64,000 nucleotides of DNA from Blepharisma japonicum (lineage: Eukaryota; Ciliophora; Heterotrichea; Heterotrichida; Blepharismidae), in assembly GCA_949751835.1 (NCBI GenBank), contig CATKHK010000052.1, forward strand, positions 186,001 to 250,000. The letters run 5' to 3'. Below, one piece after another: positions 55,725-64,000 of this stretch (position 1 is the first letter of the stretch; the number at the start of each line of letters is the position of its first letter). Under the pieces are notes generated by a model, which saw only the letters and a list, made by a program, of their open reading frames with translations, did no database searches and had not been told where the DNA came from. A program made the position numbers and the translations under genes.

Positions 55725-55999
55725 ATAAGCCTAACAGAATAATCAAAATTTGCTTTTTCTTATTATTTTCTTAATTTTTGTATGTTTTTTTTTCTTCTTA
55801 TATTGATAACTTGCCATTTATAGCCAATACAATCTTAAACTAGTTAAATGAAATAGAAGCATTATATTAGTTCATTTTTAAATAATTTGAATATTTCAAT
55901 AACCGCTTATAGTTGAAAATATAATTAAGGAGATGAATTTTTCAATATGAAATAATTTTTCGGAGTAGCAAAAGTTATTTATTAGGAAATTATTAAAAA

Positions 56000-58900
56000 A
56001 TGATAAAAGTAGTTGTTTTTTTCTGGTCTCTTGCTCAAATTTTCGCAGAGCTCCCAATTGGCTTAATAACCAGCCCTTACACCTCCCAAAATCTTGTGAA
56101 CAACCTTGCCGACGATTTAATGGGCCTTGAAAAAAGCATACAAAATGTGCTTTCCCTCCCCTTCAACCTAAAAGTTTATTGGGCTTTTTACGACCTAAAA
56201 AAAGAAATTCGAGAATCCAACTGGAAAATCCCCGACCTTCTTCTTGATAAAAACGTGAAAGTAATAATCGATGCTACAAATAATGCTATATACTCACAGT
56301 TTCTGGCCTATGAAGCAGTTCAAAACAATTACCTCCATCTAGTAGTTTCGCGGTCCTTAGACGAGCTTAATGGTGAAATCCCTAACACCAACTCTTTATA
56401 TCTTGAGGCTTCCTATGGAAACCAAGCCTTGGCCTGCTGGGATTTAATTTCGAATTTTGGTTGAAAAAACCTCGGCCTTGTATATGATCAAAATCCTAAT
56501 AATGTGATCATGGCAAATGTATTTAAAGAAAATTATGATTCAACAACAGTCACAATCCTTGATGAACTTGTAGTAGACAACGAAGACAAAACTTCTTCAG
56601 TTGACTTAACGAATAGGCTCGAAAGCACAACCAGAGACTCTACTGCAAGGGTTATACTAGTCTTCTCAAATTCTGTGATTGGGTCACAAATTTTACATTC
56701 AGCAGATTCTAGTGTGATGGGTGGCTCAGGATATGTGTGGATTTTAAACAGCATTTCTATGATAGATTTGCCAGCGATTGCACAGGATTCGCACGCAGAT
56801 TTGGATTCTACGACTTTTGGGGTGCTAAAAACAGGTGCGATTGGTTTTCTAGAAGAAGATAGTATTTATTTGTCACAAAATCCATTAGGTGTTATAAAAG
56901 CTGGGCTCACTTTGGTATGTCAGGGATATGTATATTTAAATTACCCCAAAAAATCACTGTCAAGAATAGGAGGGTATGATCTAAAAGCTTATATGATGAC
57001 AAATCCAGCCACTCCTACATTACCTTATCCCCTTCATTTTGACTCCTCAGGTAAAAAACAATCAAGTTACAGCCTCTTCAACATGCAAGAATTTGTACCT
57101 TATAAAGTCGGATATTGGGACCAATCTTCAAGAAAAATTGTAATTACTAATGAAGAAGCATCAATTATATGGCCAGGTCTTGGTACCTCTGTCCCAGACG
57201 ACCAAACCCCAATTATAAAAATTGGACTCTTATACCCACTTCACGACTCAGATGGAAATCCCTTTAAATATGGCACAGGCATCCAAAAAGGATTTGAGTT
57301 AGCAAGTAAACTAGTAAATGACGCTAAAATGCTGGGAGATTATAAAATTAATGGCGTTTATAAAGATACACTAATGACAGCCAGTCTTGCAAGTGTTTAT
57401 ATCAGATCTCTTGGATCTGAAAATATATTAGGGTATATTGGCCCTTACAATACAGAAGAAGCTACAGCATATATAGGAGCTCTTGCAAATTCTGCTGACC
57501 CGAAACCATTAGTCTCATATGGCGCAACTGGGGCGAATTTGACATCATCAGAAACGTATCCGAGGTTTTTAAGGACAATCCAGCCTGACGGCCTACAAGC
57601 AGTTGCCGTCGCTATGTTTATCCAGCAGCAAGGGTGGAAAAAGATCGGCGTCATATATACAAACGACGAGTTTGGGATTGGAATTTATAACAGTTTTATT
57701 ACCAATGTCCAGACTCTTGAAATTACTATTAAAAATAAAGAAAGTAAAAGAAAAATTACAGCTGCAGTTAATGGGATTATTACTGATGATGTAAAAAGTG
57801 ACGTAGATGAGGCGCTTAAAGAAATTATTCGAAACCAAATAAAAATTATTGTATACCTCGGCAGCGATGTCACAGGTGCTGAGCTTGCCAAACAAGGCTA
57901 CGACAAAACTCTTTATGGAAGTGACTATGCATGGGTTGGCGCCATGTGGATAACAGACAACCTTTTTTCTGTCATTACCTCCTCATATTCTAAAAGTGAC
58001 CAAAGCAATATACTTGAAGTCATAAATGGAGCTTATGGGCTTGGCTTCAGAGGCCCTATAGATACAGTAGGCAAAACTTTCGATGAAGCTTACTATGCTG
58101 CCTATGCTGAAGATCCTACCACCTATGCCATGCTTACCTATGACACAGTTTATTTATATGCTTGGACTATCCAAAGTATGATAAACCGTGGTGAAGATTT
58201 TAACAACGGAAAACAGCTTATGGACTCTTTAAGATCAGCAGATTATACAGGAGCATCAGGCAAAGTAAAGTTTTCTGAAGGAACCAATGACAGAAGTGCA
58301 TATGGCTATACAGTCATAAATTATCAACACAGCAAAGTGGTATCAGTAAAGGAGTATGACCCATTAAATCCTAATATGTTTACTGATTATAATGTCTCTT
58401 TGGTATGGGGAGGTGGACATTCGAGCGCTCCTACTGATTCCTGGGGAAGCAAATATGACTGCCCGTTCCCGAAAAATATGGTCTCTATTGATTTTGATGG
58501 GGTCATTATTGTGATTTGTATAGGTATTTTTATGTTCTTTTTGACACTGGCGCTGAGCATGTTTTCGTATAGAAAATGGAAACAAGTGGAAATCCAACAA
58601 ATTAATGACCCTGTTATAAGAAGCTGGAAAGATACATTGGTTCAAGCCACTATTGCGGTCGAATTTTTCCAATTCGTAGCTATTGCTCCTACTTTTGCGT
58701 CACTAAAAATTGTGATAGAAGCTGCTTCGAATGTGTTTATGATTGATATTATGAAGGTTGCGAACTCAGGTAAACAGACTTATTGGACTTTGCTTGTGGT
58801 TGTGTGTGGGTTGTGCTATGCTTGGTTCTTTTTGGTTATCATGATTATGGCCAATGCAGAATATTGGCTACGAAAAGTCCCATTCTGCCAAAGAGTTTTG

Positions 58901-59818
58901 GGCATCTTAAATGCGCTTTATTTGCCTTTCTTTGGAAATACCATGTTCTTGCCATTTACAGCACTGCTATTAGATGCCTACGTATGTGACCATAAAGCTC
59001 AGAATAAAGCATGGGTATTCAGAGATTGCTATATGACCTGCTGGGGCGCTGATCATTCGCCTTATATCATTATGGCAGGACTTGCGTTAGCCTGTTATGA
59101 GCCTGTTGCTGTATTTTCCCGACCCTTATGGCAGCAAGCTAAAACAGGCCTTAATCTTATGGCAAAGCCCTTTTTCTTGCTCTTCAAAACATGCGTCCAA
59201 ATCCTACTAATCGCTATCGGAAAGTCCTTACAAGGTACCTCTCAGCTTGCATTTGGAATTGTTTTTTCTTTCCTTTTTGCGACTTTTACAGGTCTTACCT
59301 ATAAAATCCAGCCATTTAACTATAACCGCTGCAACCTATGGGAATTTGCCTCACTTTGTGCAGTCTCATATTTATCAATTTTGGCGACGATTTCGAACTC
59401 AGCTGACCCTAAAAATATAGGATGGTTTATCGCGCTAATGATAGGCTGGGGTGTTATTGTGGTAAGCGCATTTATTGTGCAGAAAAAGTATATGCAGAAT
59501 TTATTGTTACCTCCTGGAGGTGGGAGGAATCAGAGAAAAGTATATGATGCGCTGTCGTTAAGGAAAAGTATTAATGATTCGGACTATGATAATTCAGAAT
59601 TGGCACTGAAACCAGGAGATATTAGTATTGCGGATCCGTCTGTGCTGGAGCCAAAGGATTATAGAGTCGTGCCGAATATTATAAGAAATGATGAAGAAAA
59701 TGAGAATGAAAATGAACAGGAGCAAGAACATGAACAGGAACAAATAAATATGCCAGAAATTGAGCAGGATAGGGAAGAAGTAAGCGAAGGTCAAATAAAT
59801 ATGAGTAGTGCTCAGTAA
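56000..59818 (+). CDS. Large receptor-like protein: two ligand-binding (ANF-type) domains plus multi-pass membrane region
   Basis: 1,272 aa; TGA at about 56462 is read as Trp. Signal peptide 'MIKVVVFFWSLAQIFA'. Residues about 20-390 form a weak periplasmic-binding-like domain. Residues about 410-800 are a clearer ANF-receptor domain ('KIGLLYPLHDSDGNPFKYG', 'LGYIGPYNTEEATAYIG', 'GVIYTNDEFGIGIYNSF'). From about 830 to 1165 are around eight to ten membrane segments ('VIIVICIGIFMFFLTLALSM', 'WTLLVVVCGLCYAWFFLVIM'), more than the seven of class C GPCRs and without an ion-channel pore I recognise. The tail is Glu/Gln-rich. The ligand and output are unknown. Confidence 0.8.
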
Positions 59819-59979
59819 TTATTTTATTATTTATATCGAATACTATTGCATTAATGTTTAGGTAATTAATTAAATTTTCTTTATTGTATTTATGTAATTA
59901 TATATTTAGTCATTTGCCAATTTAATGTGCACTGTAAATTATTGATATAAATTTAGCTTTTATTAAGTATCCAATACTT

Positions 59980-60318
59980 TTATAGTGTTTCTACTTCTCT
60001 CAATATTGTATTATAAGCTTCATGTGTTCTTGTAACCATTGATATAGCTAACATCAAAGGCACAGTAATATTCAATTTCTCTACTATTCCTCTAGCCAAA
60101 ACATCAAGCCACTCATCAGTTCTTTCCCCAAATTTCGTTTCTAATGTAAATACTCTTCTTTCAGGAGGCTCTTCAGGGTTTTCTGCATATGCCTGTATAA
60201 ATGTCCCGAATTTATTTACTTGTGTCACAAACAGCATAGCTCCATTCACATATTGGCTATAGATTAGCTTGATTTTGGGTTCAAAATCTATCTCTCTTGT
60301 CTCTGTAATAATTGGCAT
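59980..60318 (-). CDS. Proteasome assembly chaperone 3-like (PSMG3)
   Basis: 112 aa, ATG to TAA, no intron, close to the 122 aa of human PSMG3. 'AMLFVTQVNKFGTFIQAY' matches the PSMG3 'VVTQFGKMGTLV' strand, and the C-terminal helix-strand pattern ('LARGIVEKLNITVPLMLAIS') fits. PSMG3 pairs with PSMG4 to build the proteasome alpha ring. Sequence conservation in this family is low, so the call rests on pattern and length. Confidence 0.55.
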   Translation of the reverse strand: MPIITETREIDFEPKIKLIYSQYVNGAMLFVTQVNKFGTFIQAYAENPEEPPERRVFTLETKFGERTDEWLDVLARGIVEKLNITVPLMLAISMVTRTHEAYNTILREVETL

Positions 60319-60500
60319 AATTTTTGCTAATTTTATTATATCTCATAATTCTAAAATTAAGCCAAAACCATTTAATATAAATTATTGGAAATTTCTGTCC
60401 TTGATAGAAAAATCTTTTTTGGCATATAAAAGTGAGTGTTTTTGATATACAAAAAGGATTTTCCATATCCAAAAAGGCAAAAAAGTCCCATAATAATAAA

Positions 60501-63500
60501 TTAAAGCCTTATATTAGAAAATTCTTCATCACTTGACGTTGAGTCGTCATCTCTATGCTCTTCTTCTTTTGGCTCAGAGTCAACATTTTCTGCAGGCTGA
60601 GCATTATTATTAAACCCATAATCATTCGAAAATTCAATTTCCTGCGAATCTTCGTCAGACTCAGAGCTTACTTCGATATCAAACTTTTGCAGAGATTTTT
60701 TCATCTCTTCAATGACATTTCTCATTTTTCCTTCATAGTCCATGATTATGCTGTGAGGCAAATGTCTAAAATTAAGCTGATGGATAAAGGCAACCATCCA
60801 CCTAAATTTGGATGCGTGACGGATTGCGACTTCTTTGATAGGATCAAGGTTCATCATGTCAGACCATCACAATACTACAAGTACAGCGAACATTGGGTGG
60901 ATTTCTTTATATTTATATACAATTTCAAGGAAACTCGATTTCATCGCTACAATAGACCCAGACATTAATTGTGCATTTAAAAACCTCTCAGCTCTTTCCT
61001 GCATATGCCCATCTTCAAGCTTTAAGATTTCTGCTAAAATTTTCAAATATGGGGAGACTTCGTTAAATGTGGCCTTGTAGCTCATTATCATGTTAAAAAT
61101 CCCATCGATAAAAGCAATGCTGGATTCCATGTTGCACCAGGCTAGGTGTAGGGTTATTTTTGTGACCACATCGTTTTTGATGTTTCTTAATAAGGTCCCA
61201 TAAACTCTGTAGTCTTGGAAATCAGATTCTGTAATAGAGTCCATCACTATGTCAGAGGGCATATCTAGCATGGCTGGAGGATAAGAATTTGAATCAATCA
61301 TATTTTGCGTCACTGATGCACATATTAACGATGATAATATTTCTAAGACAATTGACAAGTCAGGGTCTGTAGCTTGATCACCCATAAAATGCTTATCAGG
61401 GAACGGCATAGCTCCATTCATAAAGAATTTCAGCATATACCTAACTGCAGTCCTTTCATTCGCAATCTTGCATTGAAGCTGCCCGAAAGACACAAATTTC
61501 TTAAAAACCATAAAAAACTCATCAAATCTCCTCCAGTTTTTCCTAGCTTCTCCCATAAGTTCAGTCAAATATGAATCAATAAACCTAACACTAACTGATT
61601 TGGGGACTTTTTCAAACAAATCTTCTTCATTTCGCGACAAATGAAAAGAATAAATTGGCAGACTTTTGAGGTTTATTACATCTTCATAGTCAAAAAGCAG
61701 CTCTTTTTCGATTTCACAAGAATAAGAAAGAATATTAGCTAAAAGATCAGCAAAATAGTACCTAACTTGGGTGTCTCTGCAATAAAACAAAACTTCTACA
61801 ATGATGTCTTTATGACTACTGAGGTATTTTATGAACCATAAACAAGCGGGTGCGTGGTTTCTATAGAGCCTGCTTAAGATTTCTACCCAGTTTTTAAAAG
61901 CTTCGAGATTTTTGGCTCTGATTAGCATTTCATATGCAAAAAGGGTGCCCAGCTTTATTAATTTTAGCCCATAATCGTCAGATTCTTGAATTGACTCGTA
62001 AAAAAGCTCACTGCGAGTTTCCATGCAAATATCTCGGAAATCAGGCTCATGAGATATCATATTAGGTGTCATTTGTAGCCGCTTTTTGTCTTTTAGGATA
62101 AACTCAGTCAATTTTCTTTTTTCTTTTAAAACATCATAGTCAGACATTGCTGGACTTACTTCAGTTACAGGCTCGAATTCGAAATTCTGAACAAAAGTTT
62201 TGACCATCTCAAAGTAGCTTGTGTCAAAAAATAACAAATCTCTGAAAAATTCCATATTTTCAATCCAAATTTTTTGGAAAATTTCATCAGTTTTCGACAC
62301 TTCTGAAGACTCTCCTAGCATTTCTGCATCTTCTTCAATCACTATAGGATTCTGTCTCTCATACACAAGCATATAGGCATTTTTCGTTTTTGAATAATAC
62401 TGGCTACTAGATCCCCAGCTATAAGAAGACTCTCCTCCATAGCATTCTTCTTTAAGATTTTCTATATTAAAGCTTTCCACAACTCTATCGTCAAATCTAA
62501 ACCATTTTTCATCTTGTCTATCCTTAATAAAAGAATAATAATGCCCAGCATCTGCGCCTCCTGAATGGACTATAACCCCAACAAGCTCATACTGATAATA
62601 GTTATCTGGCTTCTCTGAGTTTCCATTAATTCCATCCTTAGTCCAAGGCTTTAAATTTAAATGTATAGGAAATTCACAGTAATCGTTTACTTTTACCCTC
62701 GCCATTCTTGTTAAATCAAACTCAAATCTTTTCAGCTGAATAATAACTGTATTGGCCAGGGTGTTAATTAAGCACCTTTTTTTGGCATTAATTTTTTGAT
62801 TATAAAGGTCACAGAAATATTTGTTATCTCCTTCTAATTTGTCTTCTTTTATATATAAATCTAGAGCTTCTGATAGGTTTTTTTTATTTTTGATGTCTAA
62901 AGAAATTCTGAAAAACTGCTCATCTCTTTCACTTTTGTAAGGAAAATCAGGCTCTGAGGACTCAATTTCGTGGACAAGGCTGCCACCCATATGATTCCTT
63001 AGCAATTTTGCTTGTCGAGTTGGCTTCATTTCTTCTTCAAGCTTGTCACACAAAAGGTTGAAAAATTCATCAGCGTCTTGCTGAATTCTTACATTGATAG
63101 GCTCCCCATCGTAGCCTTTAAAAGCATTGCAAAATCCTCTCGGTTCATAAAACTGCTTTTCACTTTCACTTAAATTAGCTAAAATCAGCTGCAGCTGGTA
63201 TATCAAATTATCATCTAAACTGTCAATTTCTTCATTAATTATGATTTTCGTATCTAAAATCCCTTTTCTCAGCTCAGGCATCATATAAATTTGCTGTAAT
63301 AAAGAATTCATATAACAGGTCGATCCTAGATTTCTTAGTCCGACATATCCACAAGCAGCCCTTGTAGAAATATCACTATCAAAAGACCCTGACTGCTTGT
63401 TATCCGAATGATTTTCATATAGTTTTTTCAAAAGAACTGTCGCATTTTGGCTGCATCCTGAGCTTAATTCTAGCAATAAAGCAAAAGCAGCTTTTCTGGT

Positions 63501-64000
63501 ATTCACGTGCTTGCATTTAGGTGGAGGATTTGACGATTTTCCAGCAGCATGCTCAGGAATCTCAAAAAGGCATTTATAGGTATACTCAAGAAGCTCGGCA
63601 AGCTGCTCTTTATAGTCTGGCGACAAATAAAGCAAAGTTTTTATTATTTTCATGAACCCTGTAAGGACTTTATCTTGATTTCCTAGGGTCCTGTCTTCTA
63701 TCATTTCTCTATTAAAAATCAATTCAATGCTGTCACTCATTAAGCTTGGGTCTGTAAAATTGCAGAGCTCTATAATATTCGTCAAAAGGTCAAAAAATTC
63801 ATCACAAATTGATGTGGAGTCTTTAGGGATTTTTTCTAATAAAATTTTTAATAAAAATTCTTTTGGTGCCTCAATACTATTAGGAGGATTTTTTATGATT
63901 TCTGCAATAGTGGACAACGTATTTTTCATAGTTTCTCTGATACTGGAATTTTCTGTGACTAATAGTGACGCAATTATTAGCTGCTTAAAGCTTTCTTTTT
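60501..64000 (-). CDS. Ubiquitin-specific protease, USP9X/USP24/USP34 type (5' end outside window)
   Basis: At least 1,165 residues, open to the right edge; TGA at about 60864-60866 is read as Trp ('LVVLWWSDMMN'). The N-terminal part seen is helical and HEAT-like. The protease domain spans about 63,350-62,350: Cys box 'GLRNLGSTCYMNSLLQQIY', finger-like 'QDADEFFNLLCDKLEEEM', 'NTVIIQLKRFEFDL' and His box 'GVIVHSGGADAGHYYSFIKD', so Cys and His are in place. A helical C-terminal region of about 600 residues follows and ends in an acidic tail. The shape is that of the large USP9X/USP34 deubiquitinases. Confidence 0.9.

Noticed and set aside
1-64000. tRNA, rRNA, telomere repeats, intact transposons or virus-like elements
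   Set aside because: No T-loop or anticodon-arm pattern, no telomeric repeat run, and no transposase, reverse transcriptase or capsid motif was recognised on either strand.
1-64000. TA-bounded internal eliminated sequences interrupting genes
   Set aside because: Apart from the 15/16-nt introns and the suspect base in the antizyme gene, the coding frames are continuous, so the DNA looks macronuclear.

Overview
The window is nuclear DNA of a ciliate, most likely a heterotrich close to Blepharisma, and probably its macronuclear genome. Three things in the sequence say so. (1) TGA is read as tryptophan: at least 18 genes run through in-frame TGA exactly where the family has Trp (for example WD40 'KIW' positions), and every recognised gene ends in TAA or TAG. 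(2) The introns are 15 nt (one is 16 nt), begin GTAA, end TAG or CAG and carry A at position 10. (3) The DNA is AT-rich and very gene-dense, with gaps of 10-45 bp between many genes. Stentor has tiny introns too but uses the standard code, so Blepharisma fits better. No tRNA, rRNA, telomere, CRISPR array or intact mobile element was seen.

Layout. 1-12 kb: end of an allantoinase-like gene, a coiled-coil gene, a large protein of five CAP domains plus a centrin-like EF-hand tail, a small unknown gene, a B-box/WD40 protein and a WD40-TRP-type channel fusion. 12-20 kb: an unknown basic protein, a two-RRM protein, exocyst Sec10, an outer-arm docking-complex coiled coil and a DYRK kinase. 20-31.6 kb: a DEG15/TYSND1-like protease, two secretory-pathway surface proteins, an Unkempt-like CCCH protein, an SK-type potassium channel, an ornithine decarboxylase antizyme-like gene with a broken frame near its end, an AGC kinase and a TANGO2 protein. 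32-42 kb: a secreted patatin-like protein without its nucleophile, an OSCA/TMEM63 channel and a 2,060-residue RPGRIP1-like protein joined to a long EF-hand array. 42-49 kb: a decayed copy of a TROVE-end/kanadaptin/MYG1 block, followed by the intact TROVE, kanadaptin-like and MYG1 genes. 49-64 kb: a nucleolin-like RNA-binding protein, a CEP78-like protein, a DHHC acyltransferase, adenosine kinase, Noc2, a large receptor-like membrane protein, a PSMG3-like protein and a ubiquitin protease running off the right edge.

No operon logic is expected. Several genes nevertheless serve the cilium and basal body (docking-complex subunit, RPGRIP1-like, CEP78-like) or membrane signalling (SK channel, TRP-like channel, OSCA channel, receptor-like protein). 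The most unusual items are the domain fusions (CAP5-centrin, RPGRIP1-EF-hand, WD40-TRP), the antizyme frame break, the probable pseudoenzymes (patatin, allantoinase) and the decayed duplicated block. All family names come from motif reading by eye; no database search was run.
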